Source: Cyanobacteria bacterium SBLK
GTDB taxonomy: Bacteria; Cyanobacteriota; Cyanobacteriia; Cyanobacteriales; Spirulinaceae
DNA: 50,766 bases
Reading direction: 5' to 3'
Assembly (NCBI GenBank): GCA_017746715.1
Contig: JAGHZQ010000078.1
Coordinates: forward strand, 1-50,766
Shown: positions 8,385 through 16,893 of the stretch, one piece after another
Layout of the letters: each line of letters begins with the position of its first letter
Position numbering within the stretch: the stretch's first letter is position 1
Program-made: the position numbers and the translations under genes
The notes under the pieces: model-generated
The model's input: only the letters and a program-made list of their open reading frames with translations
Databases searched by the model: none
What the model was told of the DNA's origin: nothing

Positions 8385-8602
8385 GTAAATTACCCACTGT
8401 TTCCGGTCAGGAATGTATTAAAGCACTTGCAAAAATCGGGTTTATCGTTGTTCGTCAAAAAGGCAGCCATGTGACCCTCGTTCGAGATGATCCGAAAAGT
8501 CAAGTCACTGTACCCAATCATAAAACATTGGCTAAGGGGACATTAAGAGCAATTTTGCGACACATTGAATTAACAGTTGATGAATTTATCTCTTTACTGT
8601 AA
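8381..8602 (+). CDS. hicA: HicA-family mRNA interferase toxin
   Basis: The 73-residue protein has the double-stranded-RNA-binding-like fold of HicA: GQECIKALAKIGF, then RQKGSHVTLVRDD with the catalytic His30, and TVPNHKTLAKGTLRAILRHI. HicA cleaves mRNA and stops translation until bound by HicB. I use the GTG at 8381, giving the four-base GTGA overlap with hicB that is typical of coupled toxin-antitoxin pairs. The order here is antitoxin first. All key residues are present, so the toxin is probably active. Confidence 0.88.
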   Translation: MSKLPTVSGQECIKALAKIGFIVVRQKGSHVTLVRDDPKSQVTVPNHKTLAKGTLRAILRHIELTVDEFISLL

Positions 8603-8609
8603 CGATCTT

Positions 8610-8993
8610 TTATCCTAAAAGAGTAACCCGAGTCACTTCTTTCTCAGCCTTCAACTTTAATAGGGCTTCTGTTTTAGCAACTCGCACCAAATGCTCTAAA
8701 TATTGATATTGTTCCCATTGCTGTTCTTCCATCGCCGTTAATCCCGTGGTACGATTTTTCTCCAACAGGCGATCGATGTGAGTTTGTAACTGCTGAGAGG
8801 GACGCAATGCGAGAATTTCTTCAGGTTGAGGCAATTGAGCCAGAAATTCTAACACCTCTGCCATTCCCTCAAAACCAACGCGATCGCGGGCATTGAATTC
8901 TCGCAACCCCAATTCTAAAATATCTGGGAGTTCTTGCTGGTAGTTCTGCAAGCGTAGGGCGAGTTCATCGGGAAGATCGACGGTAATCTGCAT
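8610..8993 (-). CDS. conserved cyanobacterial hypothetical protein, antitoxin-like
   Basis: The 127-residue protein begins MQITVDLPDELALRLQ, resembling a short strand-helix DNA-binding or antitoxin N-terminus. The remainder is helical and charged (LEFLAQLPQPEEILALRP, then LLEKNRTTGLTAMEEQQWEQY). I recall this as a widespread cyanobacterial family often next to HNH-type genes, but no such partner lies beside it here. It is convergent with hicA, with only seven bases between the two stops. The function is unknown. Confidence 0.7.
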   Translation of the reverse strand: MQITVDLPDELALRLQNYQQELPDILELGLREFNARDRVGFEGMAEVLEFLAQLPQPEEILALRPSQQLQTHIDRLLEKNRTTGLTAMEEQQWEQYQYLEHLVRVAKTEALLKLKAEKEVTRVTLLG

Positions 8994-9099
8994 CTTTATT
9001 TGGGATACGTTTATTCGAGTTTACGCTTTGCTTGCTCGCGATCGCCACAATCAGTTCTAAAATTAGAAGCAGCGATCGCCTCCCCTTCAAACGTTAAAA

Positions 9100-10143
9100 C
9101 TACCAGCCATCGACGGACTCATTACTCTCGAGCCACTCCTTTAAATCCTTATCGGCTTTTACCGTATCGAAAAGATGCAAGCCGAACTTACGAGAGAGTT
9201 CTTTACACGTTTCAATCCCGCGAATGCTATTTCCTATGGGATCGAGGAGAGGCGAAAAAACACCGATGCCCAACTTCCCCGGAACTGCTGCCAAAATGCC
9301 GCCTCCGACTCCACTTTTGGCAGGAATGCCCACCTCATAAGCCCACTCCCCAGAATACTCATCCAATCCACAGGCAATCATCATGCTCATCACATCCCGG
9401 ACGTAACGCTCGTCGATGGCTCGCTCTTGAGTAATGGGATTGATGCCACCATTGGCTAAAGTTGCGCCAATGACCGACAAATCCTTCGCATTGACCAGAA
9501 TTGAAGTGTGTTGAAAATAGAGATCTAACGTTTCCTCAATGCGATCGGCGATCGCTCCGACATCGAGTAAAAGGTGAGCGAGGGCGCGATAGCGATGCCC
9601 GGCGGCTTTTTCTGAGAGAAAAACGGGAAAACTAATGTTAACATCCCGTCCGGTATAAAGATTAAACTTTTTTAAAATGCGATTGAGGCGATCGGTGGTA
9701 CTCTCACCTTTAATGAGATCCGTAACGGCGATCGCTCCCGCATTAACCATGGGATTATAAGGGAGTTGACTCTGTTCGTCGAGAGCGACGGTATTCGCCG
9801 ACTCTCCTGCGGATTTGATATTCACTTTACTGCGAACGATTTCTCGCCCGCAATCTTCCAATGCCATCCCGTAAACCAAAGCCTTCGAGATAGACTGGAG
9901 GGTAAAGAGGCGATCGCTATTGCCTACCTCAAAAATTCTGCCTCCCGTTGTCGCGACAGCAATGCCAAACCACTCCGCTTTTGCCGCAGCCAATTCCGGA
10001 ATGCGATCGGCGATCGTTCCCGCTTCAGTGGCTAAATATTTCTTGTGGAGACTGTTGAGATAGGACTGAAAGGGAGACGTTGGAGGAGAAGTAACAACGG
10101 GCTTAATGGGATCGAGAGGGGGTAGATTGGCATCGAGCATCAT
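9100..10143 (-). CDS. glsA: glutaminase A
   Basis: The 347-residue cytoplasmic enzyme hydrolyses L-glutamine to glutamate and ammonia. It belongs to the beta-lactamase-like serine glutaminases. The catalytic SxxK is visible as Ser84-Lys87 in LQSISKAL, with PYNPMVNAGAI, the GHRYRALAHLLLD region and SGVGGGILAAVPGKLGIGVFSP. The N-terminus carries about 30 extra residues compared with the shortest homologues. The gene stands alone and is divergent from tadA, with about 150 bases between them. In cyanobacteria it could adjust the glutamine/glutamate ratio that reports nitrogen status. Confidence 0.95.
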   Translation of the reverse strand: MMLDANLPPLDPIKPVVTSPPTSPFQSYLNSLHKKYLATEAGTIADRIPELAAAKAEWFGIAVATTGGRIFEVGNSDRLFTLQSISKALVYGMALEDCGREIVRSKVNIKSAGESANTVALDEQSQLPYNPMVNAGAIAVTDLIKGESTTDRLNRILKKFNLYTGRDVNISFPVFLSEKAAGHRYRALAHLLLDVGAIADRIEETLDLYFQHTSILVNAKDLSVIGATLANGGINPITQERAIDERYVRDVMSMMIACGLDEYSGEWAYEVGIPAKSGVGGGILAAVPGKLGIGVFSPLLDPIGNSIRGIETCKELSRKFGLHLFDTVKADKDLKEWLESNESVDGW

Positions 10144-10293
10144 AGTTTCAAATCCTCAACTCAAGGATGCGGGGTTATTAGTATACTCTTTTCCCAAAAA
10201 GTGCAAAGCGTCCGGAAAAATAGGGTTTGAATTCAAAATTCAAAAATTGATGAGATGCTTGGCATAATTAATCATTGCGAACTGGCACGAACG

Positions 10294-10773
10294 ATGTCTT
10301 TAGAGTTAAACGAGGAAATTTATCGCACCCATACCCGATGGATGAATCGTGCGTTGGAACTGGCACGAGAAGCCGGAGAAGCGGGAGATGTTCCCGTGGG
10401 TGCGGTGGTTGTCGATGGGAATGGGAAGGCGATCGCTGCAGCCTCCAACCGCAAGGAACGAGATCGAGACCCTACAGCTCATGCAGAAATTTTAGCCCTG
10501 CGGGAAGCCGCTCGAGTGCGGCAAAACTGGCATCTGGAAAATTGTACCCTCTACGTGACCCTCGAACCCTGTCCCATGTGTGCCGGAGCTATTATTCAAG
10601 CTCGAGTGGGTTTATTGGTTTATGGTGCAGACGATCCGAAAACCGGAACCATTCGCACCGTTCTCAACCTTCCCGATAGTCCCTGTTCCAACCATGCTTT
10701 ATCCGTCATTGCTGGAATTTTGGAAACCCCTTGTCGAGAGCAATTGCAAGATTGGTTCAGCCGTCGAAGGTGA
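10294..10773 (+). CDS. tadA: tRNA-specific adenosine deaminase
   Basis: TadA deaminates adenosine 34 to inosine in tRNA-Arg(ACG), which is essential for decoding. Numbered from this start, the zinc ligands are His63 and Cys93/Cys96 in TAHAEI and EPCPMCAGAI, with the catalytic Glu65. The domain begins at once with YRTHTRWMNRALELA, as in known TadA proteins, so I prefer ATG 10294 (159 residues). An in-frame ATG at 10255 would add 13 residues without family similarity. An acyltransferase gene follows on the same strand. Confidence 0.93.
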   Translation: MSLELNEEIYRTHTRWMNRALELAREAGEAGDVPVGAVVVDGNGKAIAAASNRKERDRDPTAHAEILALREAARVRQNWHLENCTLYVTLEPCPMCAGAIIQARVGLLVYGADDPKTGTIRTVLNLPDSPCSNHALSVIAGILETPCREQLQDWFSRRR

Positions 10774-10897
10774 GGAATCGATAACCGATAACCGATCGCC
10801 AATGACAGTCAATCTATTTACTGTCCGTTTTCTCGAATGTGCGCGGATTCTTGCTTGTAGAGTAAGAGTAGAAAGTTCATTTTGTTTCTATCGAGCA

Positions 10898-11647
10898 ATG
10901 ACTTTAGTTTCTTCTCATCGCCCCAGTTTGAAAGCCTCGCATAAATCTCGTTCCATGACCGCGATCGCTCCTTCAAAAATCTCGCCTTGGTTGGCACATT
11001 GCGTTTATTTCCTCGGACGCTATGCCCTGCTTCCTTTTTACTTTAATCATCTTGAGATTAACGGACAAGCAAACATTCCCCCGAACGGTCCTGTGATTCT
11101 CGCCCCCACTCATCGATCGCGTTGGGATGCCCTAATTTTAGCTTATGCTGCCGGAAAATTGGCTACGGGTCGAGATTTGCGTTTTATGGTCTCGAGTACG
11201 GAAATGAATCGTAAACTGCAAGGATGGTTCATCCGTCGTTTGGGAGGATTTGCCGTCAACCCCAAACGCCCGAGTTCGGATAGTTTGTACCACAGTATCG
11301 ACTTGTTGTGTCAGGGGGAAATGCTGACCATTTTTCCTGAAGGTAATATTTATCATCAACGCTTTGTCGAATCTTTAAAACGAGGTTTAGCAACAATCGC
11401 CTTGCAAACTCAGGCCAAACTCACTTCGGAAACAGTTAAAATCGTTCCCATTAGTATCAACTACTCTCAACTTTATCCTCGTTTTGGCTGCGATGTTCGA
11501 GTCGATATTGGCAAGGCGATCGCGGTTTCTCGCTATGCAACGGGAAAATCTACAAAAAAAGTCTCCCAACAATTAACCGCAGATTTAGAAGATGCCTTGA
11601 GAAAGTTGCACGAACCCCAAGAGATTCAAGAATATGGAGCTTATTAG
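10898..11647 (+). CDS. PlsC-type 1-acylglycerol-3-phosphate acyltransferase family protein
   Basis: The roughly 249-residue protein carries the acyltransferase signature H-x4-D (His72-Asp77 in THRSRWDAL) and the later FPEGN motif. Enzymes of this family transfer acyl chains to lysophosphatidate or other lysolipids at the membrane in glycerolipid synthesis. The frame is open far upstream into tadA, but that part is only tadA in another frame. I choose ATG 10898; ATG 10955 (MTAIAPSK) is also possible. Several paralogues exist in cyanobacteria, so the exact substrate is open. Confidence 0.88.
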   Translation: MTLVSSHRPSLKASHKSRSMTAIAPSKISPWLAHCVYFLGRYALLPFYFNHLEINGQANIPPNGPVILAPTHRSRWDALILAYAAGKLATGRDLRFMVSSTEMNRKLQGWFIRRLGGFAVNPKRPSSDSLYHSIDLLCQGEMLTIFPEGNIYHQRFVESLKRGLATIALQTQAKLTSETVKIVPISINYSQLYPRFGCDVRVDIGKAIAVSRYATGKSTKKVSQQLTADLEDALRKLHEPQEIQEYGAY

Positions 11648-11677
11648 TGGCTTTGAGCGGTCGATCTACCCAATAAC

Positions 11678-11735
11678 GACTTCGGCAAAGCGGCTGCAAT
11701 CGCTTGGTGAAGTACAGTACGGGCAACTAATAACT
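11678..11735 (+). repeat. dispersed repeat, long form, overlapping the stop of the hybrid kinase
   Basis: The copy reads ACGACTTCGGCAAAGCGG, then an inner CAATCGCTTGGTGAAGTAC and the tail AGTACGGGCAACTAATAAC. It matches the long copy at 2944-3000 in layout. The TAG stop of the minus-strand kinase (11727-11729) lies inside its tail. Confidence 0.65.
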
Positions 11736-14396
11736 CATTTCTGATAATGGGTCGTGAGGAATAGAGTTTTCAGTCAAGACAGTTTGAGTTGTTTGAATGA
11801 GTTGCTCAAACTGAAAATTATCGACCAAATGAGCGATCGCATCGGCAACTTCGGGATAACTCTCGCGAATTTCTTCGATGAGTTTTAGAATCCCCTCGGA
11901 ATCAGCTTCCATGCACCCTTGATGTACGGACAAAACCCAATCCATCGGGACTATCTCTAGTGCCGAACTCAGGTCTTCAAGATCGGTAGATTGGTGGTTT
12001 TGTAGTGGGGCGAACTGTGGTGGTTCGTCATAAATATAACGCACTCCCAAATATTCTTCTATTTTATTAAAAATAATTGCCTCTTGAAAAGGTTTGCTGG
12101 CAAAATCATCGCATCCTGCCTCAAATACGGCGGCTCTTTCTTCTTCCAATACACTGGCGGTTAAAGCGATAATCGTAACTGAATTTGTATTTTTTTCTTT
12201 TCTTTCAAGTTCGCGAATGCGGCGAGTTGCTTCATAGCCATCCATTTCCGGCATTTGAATATCCATCCACATCAGATGGGGATGCCAGTTTTCCCACAGT
12301 GCGATCGCTTCTTTTCCATTATGTGCTTCGCGAACTTCAAAACCTACAGAAACGAGAAGTTCATTTAATAATAAACGATTGGCTAATTTATCTTCAACGA
12401 TCGCGATCCGATAACTGGGTTGATCGGGTTGCAAGGCGATCGCTCGTCTGGTCTCAATTGTTGTTTCAATTGCCTCACACCCTACCAACTCGGCACGAAT
12501 ATCAAATTTAAAGATCGTGCCTTCTCCAACGACGCTACTCACCGAAATTTCCCCACCCATCAAGTTGATAAATTTTTGCGAAATTGGTAATCCCAAACCC
12601 GTTCCCGTTCCCGATTTCCGTCCGGTTTCCGTTTGCACGAAGGCTTCAAATAAGCGATCGATTTCTTCGGGTGCAATTCCCGCTCCCGTATCTTCGATTT
12701 CAAAGATGATTGTTGTTTGTTGCCTGCACTGAGCGGAGCCGAAGTGTTTGTTGCCTGCACCGAGGGAAGCCGAAGTGTTCGCGATCTCCTCCTTACTCAG
12801 AGGAGCTAGAAGAGATTGACTGGTGGCTGATACTTGGTGACTAATACGAAGAAAAACGCCACCTGTATTGGTGAATTTAATGGCATTTCCGAGTAAGTTA
12901 ATTAAAACTTGACGTAACTTTCCTTCATCTGTTTTAAGGTATTGAGGTAGATCGGGAGCGCGTTCAAAAAGCAACCGAATATCTTTAGAGTCTGCTTTTA
13001 ATTTTAACATATTTTCAATCGTATCGAGTAATTGATATAAATCAAAACTTTGCTCGTTTAAAGTCATGCGTCCGGCTTCAATTTTTGACATATCTAATAC
13101 ATCATTAATCAGAGAAAGCAAATGTTCGCCACTCCGCAGTACGATATCTAAATGTTCTCGATGGTGGCGATCGAGAGAATTATCGCGATTCATCAATTGC
13201 GTAAAACCTAAAATTGCATTGAGAGGCGTTCTGAGTTCGTGACTCATACTGGCTAAAAACTGGGATTTTGCCCGGTTGGCGACTTCTGCTTTTTCTCGTT
13301 CTCTCTCGATGGTTTCCATATGAGATTGAATTTGTGAAGACATGATTAAAAAGGTTTCGGTAACGATACCAATTTCATCATCTCCTTGAGGTAAATCTTT
13401 TGCTTTTGTAAAGTGTCCTGCGGTAATTTCTTGCATTCCTCGTGCTAATTTTTGCAAGCGAGAGACCAATTCCTGCGCGCTGCGAATTTGCAAAAACATA
13501 AAAGTAACGAGAATAATTAAAGCTGCGCTAAAAATAAAGAGTGTTTGATAAAGAGAATTTCTCCGTTGTTGTCGCAATTTTTCTGCGGTATTATTTAATA
13601 GGAGATCGATCGCATCGTGGATTTTAACCAATTCGGGTGCGATGCGATCGTACTGTAAGGTACTTTCAGCAGTTACCAATTCTAACTCTAAGGTATTCGC
13701 CGTAAGTTGAGAGACTAATTCTCGATAGCGATCGAGTTCCTGTTGCAATATCGCTTTTAAATTTGAGGCAATTGTATCGATTTTAATTTCATTGCTTAAT
13801 TTTGAGGTTCTTTCGATTAATCCATCTGCAATTCTCATATCTAAGGAATTACTAAAATCTTTTTCATCGAGCTGCATTTGAATAAATTCAATAATTAATC
13901 TTTCTCGATTTGCTAATTCCAAATTATATTTAACTTTTTCTTTCACGTCTTGTATTGTCAATAAAATTCCTTCTTCTTTTTCCATTAAACCCATATTTTT
14001 CTGGATTTTTAGGATATGATTAACAGAATTTTGATACTTATTTAATATTTGTGTTGTATTGTGAAGCGTTTCTAGGATTTCGGGATCGTCTTGACAATCC
14101 TCTTTCAGGTCTTCAGATAAAATTAAAATCGACGTAATTCGATTTTCAAAACTCCGAAAAAACTTAATATTTCGAGAATTTATCATTTGAGATTCATCTA
14201 ATCTCGCTAAAGTCATTTCTAATTTAATATTTTCAACTTTTTTTTTCAGTCCTAAATACTTTGACTGCTGTTTTAAAATAGTATCGGTTTTGGAGCGATC
14301 GCGAAAATCTAGAAAGGCTAAAGCAATGATTAAAAATAAAGCAACACTCGCGACCAAAGAAAATTGATGCAGAATGGTATGTTTTTGTTTTTTCAT
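11727..14396 (-). CDS. hybrid sensor histidine kinase with receiver domain
   Basis: The 889-residue protein has a membrane helix at about 12-30, a long helical extracytoplasmic sensor region (about 35-280), a second membrane helix (284-303), HAMP (304-358), HisKA with phospho-acceptor His386 in SHELRTPLNA, the ATPase N box around Asn504, G1 DTGAGI (569-574), G2 GTGTGLGL (596-603) and a receiver domain with Asp712 in MDIQMPEMDG and Lys768. The unusual part is residues 521-560, a low-similarity insert between the N and G1 boxes. Residues about 542-560 (SLGAGNKHFGSAQC and neighbours) are encoded by two tandem copies of a dispersed repeat. The C-terminal 90 residues are helical. No separate response regulator is adjacent. 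Confidence 0.93.
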   Translation of the reverse strand: MKKQKHTILHQFSLVASVALFLIIALAFLDFRDRSKTDTILKQQSKYLGLKKKVENIKLEMTLARLDESQMINSRNIKFFRSFENRITSILILSEDLKEDCQDDPEILETLHNTTQILNKYQNSVNHILKIQKNMGLMEKEEGILLTIQDVKEKVKYNLELANRERLIIEFIQMQLDEKDFSNSLDMRIADGLIERTSKLSNEIKIDTIASNLKAILQQELDRYRELVSQLTANTLELELVTAESTLQYDRIAPELVKIHDAIDLLLNNTAEKLRQQRRNSLYQTLFIFSAALIILVTFMFLQIRSAQELVSRLQKLARGMQEITAGHFTKAKDLPQGDDEIGIVTETFLIMSSQIQSHMETIEREREKAEVANRAKSQFLASMSHELRTPLNAILGFTQLMNRDNSLDRHHREHLDIVLRSGEHLLSLINDVLDMSKIEAGRMTLNEQSFDLYQLLDTIENMLKLKADSKDIRLLFERAPDLPQYLKTDEGKLRQVLINLLGNAIKFTNTGGVFLRISHQVSATSQSLLAPLSKEEIANTSASLGAGNKHFGSAQCRQQTTIIFEIEDTGAGIAPEEIDRLFEAFVQTETGRKSGTGTGLGLPISQKFINLMGGEISVSSVVGEGTIFKFDIRAELVGCEAIETTIETRRAIALQPDQPSYRIAIVEDKLANRLLLNELLVSVGFEVREAHNGKEAIALWENWHPHLMWMDIQMPEMDGYEATRRIRELERKEKNTNSVTIIALTASVLEEERAAVFEAGCDDFASKPFQEAIIFNKIEEYLGVRYIYDEPPQFAPLQNHQSTDLEDLSSALEIVPMDWVLSVHQGCMEADSEGILKLIEEIRESYPEVADAIAHLVDNFQFEQLIQTTQTVLTENSIPHDPLSEMSY
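12715..12779 (-). repeat. two tandem copies of the dispersed repeat inside the kinase reading frame
   Basis: TTGCCTGCAC starts at 12720 and again at 12751, giving a 31-base period. Each unit continues GAG..GAGCCGAAGTG. On the minus strand each unit reads ACACTTCGGCT...GTGCAGGCAAC, the same family as 3024-3054 and 2944-3000. The insertion keeps the reading frame. Confidence 0.8.
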
Positions 14397-14440
14397 TTTA
14401 ATGCGATCGCATTAATGAGGGAGCTTCTTCTTGTAAAGAG

Positions 14441-14482
14441 ATATCTTGCCATCCAAAAATCGAGAACCGGACGGCAAGATAT
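14441..14482 (-). terminator. hairpin downstream of the YHS lipoprotein gene
   Basis: ATATCTTGCC at 14441-14450 is the exact reverse complement of GGCAAGATAT at 14473-14482, a ten-base perfect stem with a 22-base loop. It lies 37 bases beyond the YHS stop and upstream of the kinase gene. No long T run follows on the minus strand. Confidence 0.55.
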
Positions 14483-14518
14483 TATTATACTGAAATTAAG
14501 AGGGGAAGAAAGAGTAGC

Positions 14519-15049
14519 TTACAAATCTGCTGGAGATTTACTGGCAATATCGGGCCAAGTGTCTGTGACTTTCTTTAAGTTTCCTACCGTATCTTGAAAG
14601 AATTTTGTTTTCACTTCTTCATTCAAGAAAACATAGAGTTTATTTTCATGGAGAGACCAAACGTTGGGATCGCCATCGAATTTTTTACCGAGGACGATAC
14701 CAAAGGTACAATAACCGCCATTCGCGGGAGCAAATTTTTCCGGATTTGCGGCAAATTTATCGCGGTTTTCAGCACTGGCAAAATACCAAGTTGCATTATC
14801 CCAATCAAAGCTAAATTCGTCTTGACCTTCAACGGGTTCGCCTTCGCTAAAATAGGCAACGGGATCGTAACCTTTTAATGCTCGTCCTCGTTCGTCTAAG
14901 TTTAAGCTAAAATCTTTTTGACGTTCGTTTTGGGATTCTGTTGTTGTCGAAACATTTTCCTTATCGTTAGAATTTGAGCCGGACGCACAGCCGGAGAAGG
15001 CGAAGATAGAGGCACTAAGCGCCAAAACAAGTAATAACCTCGGTAGCAT
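14519..15049 (-). CDS. YHS domain lipoprotein
   Basis: The 176-residue protein begins with a lipoprotein signal peptide ending in FAFSGC (Cys21), then a Ser/Asn/Thr-rich linker and a YHS domain (about 65-160) with GYDPVAYFSEGEPVEG, ATWYFASAENRDKFAANPEKFAPANGGYC. YHS domains are small folds linked with metal handling in some proteins; secreted versions of this length are common and mostly uncharacterised. I start at ATG 15049 because GGAGG lies five bases upstream; another ATG twelve bases earlier has no such site. The gene is upstream of the hybrid kinase on the same strand, separated by a hairpin. Confidence 0.85.
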   Translation of the reverse strand: MLPRLLLVLALSASIFAFSGCASGSNSNDKENVSTTTESQNERQKDFSLNLDERGRALKGYDPVAYFSEGEPVEGQDEFSFDWDNATWYFASAENRDKFAANPEKFAPANGGYCTFGIVLGKKFDGDPNVWSLHENKLYVFLNEEVKTKFFQDTVGNLKKVTDTWPDIASKSPADL

Positions 15050-15054
15050 GAAAA

Positions 15055-15059
15055 CCTCC
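15055..15059 (-). promoter_or_regulatory. ribosome binding site that fixes the YHS lipoprotein start
   Basis: GGAGG on the minus strand, five bases before the ATG at 15049. Strong Shine-Dalgarno sites are not universal in this window, so it decides between two in-frame starts. Confidence 0.7.
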
Positions 15060-15601
15060 ATTATGTTTTTGAAATTAAGGAACTACAAAATTAGCGATCG
15101 CTCTTGTTTTTGGATATTAATCCTAAAGATATGCCGATCCCAAAATCGTCTTGGTTATTATCGATTTGAGTCCAGTGACGGGACACCCGAAGGAATTTTT
15201 TTTTGTATTCAAAGGATGGTAGATATCAGCAAGCAATACGAGCGATGATGTTTTTTCTATTTTTCATCCCTATCATATCAAATCCGGATTGTGGTACTTT
15301 TAATTATTGTTTCGATCGGTGTAGAATAGTTAAAATCCTAACATAATACAGCCAAAAATCGTGCAAAATCAAGGGAAAATGAGATATTTCCGATAACAAA
15401 TTAAAGGGTAATTTATCTCGTTTTTGGGAAAATTCGAGGGTTTTCCTTAACAAAAGTTCACGTTAATGGAGTCCGAACGCCCATATTTGGGTTTGTCTTC
15501 GAGTTGGGAAGAGGGAAAGGCATTCAGAATGCACCCGATCGCGAAGCATACGATACACTCGCTCAAGTCCTACTGAGCGAACAAAACAACCGAGAAAACC
15601 T
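15060..15601. other. intergenic region, about 540 bp, no gene recognised
   Basis: The flanking genes are both on the minus strand. The sequence is AT-rich. Near 15179-15205 CGGGACACCCG forms a small hairpin followed after six bases by a run of nine T on the plus strand, so a short plus-strand transcript could end there. The remainder (15240-15460) shows no convincing open frame, tRNA or repeat. Confidence 0.4.
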
Positions 15602-16609
15602 TTAAACCCCATCCCCATGTCTTTTTTGATGCCATTGCCAAGCATGGGCGATAATCTCCTCAATGCCTGCATATTGGGGAGTCCAGCCTAAAATCTCCCG
15701 TGCCTTTTCCCCCGCACCAACCAACTTAGGCGGATCTCCCGGACGGCGATCGCGCTTCAATACGGTAAAATCTTTACCCGTGACCTTCTTCGCCGCTTCA
15801 ATCACCTCTTTCACTGAAAAACCCGTCCCGTTGCCCAAATTAAAAACTTCCGTTTTTCCCCCCTTTAAAAGATAATTCAACCCCAAAACATGAGCGCTAG
15901 CCAGATCGCTAACGTGAATGTAATCGCGAATGCAAGTCCCATCTGGAGTCGGATAATCCGTCCCAAACATATAGATAGCCTCCCGTTTCCCTAAAGCCGT
16001 ATATAAAGTCAAAGGAATGAGATGGGTTTCCGGGTCGTGATCTTCCCCCAAACGACCTTGAGGATCGGCTCCAGCTGCATTAAAATAACGAAAGCGCACC
16101 GATCGCAAATCGTAAGCGCGATCCAAATCAGCCAGCATTTGCTCCACCATTAATTTACTCTGACCGTAGGGATTAATCGGATCTTTGGGATGATCTTCGG
16201 GAATGGGAAACGTCTTCGGAACCCCATACACCGCACAAGTCGAAGAAAACACAAATTTGTTTACCTTTGCCTTTAACATCGCCTCGAGGAGGGTTAGGGT
16301 GCCAATAACATTATTGCGATAGTATTTATCCGGTGCAGTAACAGATTCTCCCACATAAGCATAGGCGGCAAAGTGCATGACCGCCGTAATATTATGGGTG
16401 GCAAAAAGATTATCTAAAAGCTCGCGATCGCCCGTATCTCCCACAATTAACTCAACCTTTAAAACCTCCTCGACCAATTCTCGATGACCGTAAACGAGGT
16501 TATCGAGAATAATAACCTCATAACCTTCCTTTTGCAGGGCAAGGACCGCATGAGAACCGATATATCCGGCTCCACCAGTTACTAAAATTGTTGTGGGGCG
16601 ATCGTTCAT
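15602..16609 (-). CDS. galE: UDP-glucose 4-epimerase
   Basis: The 335-residue extended short-chain dehydrogenase interconverts UDP-glucose and UDP-galactose using bound NAD. The Rossmann loop is TGGAGYIGSH (11-20), and the catalytic residues are the Ser122-Thr124 region and Tyr148-Lys152 in NPYGQSKL. The length is typical. I start at ATG 16609 (MNDRPTTILV); an upstream in-frame extension of 34 residues has no family similarity. A glycosyltransferase gene lies upstream on the same strand, separated by a large inverted-repeat element, so GalE may supply UDP-galactose for glycan synthesis. Confidence 0.95.
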   Translation of the reverse strand: MNDRPTTILVTGGAGYIGSHAVLALQKEGYEVIILDNLVYGHRELVEEVLKVELIVGDTGDRELLDNLFATHNITAVMHFAAYAYVGESVTAPDKYYRNNVIGTLTLLEAMLKAKVNKFVFSSTCAVYGVPKTFPIPEDHPKDPINPYGQSKLMVEQMLADLDRAYDLRSVRFRYFNAAGADPQGRLGEDHDPETHLIPLTLYTALGKREAIYMFGTDYPTPDGTCIRDYIHVSDLASAHVLGLNYLLKGGKTEVFNLGNGTGFSVKEVIEAAKKVTGKDFTVLKRDRRPGDPPKLVGAGEKAREILGWTPQYAGIEEIIAHAWQWHQKRHGDGV

Positions 16610-16668
16610 GGAATTGTGGAATAATAAGGTGGGTGAGAACTTGGAGAAAATAATTTTTAGGCGATCGC

Positions 16669-16853
16669 AGAGAGTTTCGGACGCGAAACGGGTGCATCTC
16701 AATTTTTGCAAGAATACTCGAAAAGCGAGCGTTTTTTATCCCCCTCCCGTCCCCCTTGGAAAGAGGCAGGATAGAGGATGCTTCGCTTTTCAAGGACAGG
16801 GGGTTAGGGAGATATAAATTTACGAATTTGAGATGCACCCCGATAAACTCTCT
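16669..16853. repeat. inverted-repeat element, MITE-like
   Basis: GGGTGCATCTCAA (16690-16702) is matched exactly in reverse complement by TTGAGATGCACCC (16828-16840). Outside these, AGAGAGTTT (16669-16677) and AAACTCTCT (16845-16853) pair as a second arm. The 125-base middle contains CCCCTCCCGTCCCCC-like and GGGGGTTAGGG-like stretches that can also pair. There is no open frame of note. The element fills most of the 284-base gap between two minus-strand genes. No clear target-site duplication is visible. Confidence 0.65.
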
Positions 16854-16893
16854 CGGGGGCGATCGAGATAGTCCAATTTTAGATCGAAATCGC

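Noticed and set aside
9000..9434. 144-codon plus-strand frame antisense to glsA
   Set aside because: It is opposite the catalytic part of a well-supported glutaminase gene; the composition (Arg, Pro, His and Ser rich) is that of an antisense frame.
10580..10897. Upstream extension of the acyltransferase frame into tadA
   Set aside because: The first part is tadA sequence in another frame and the rest lacks acyltransferase similarity.
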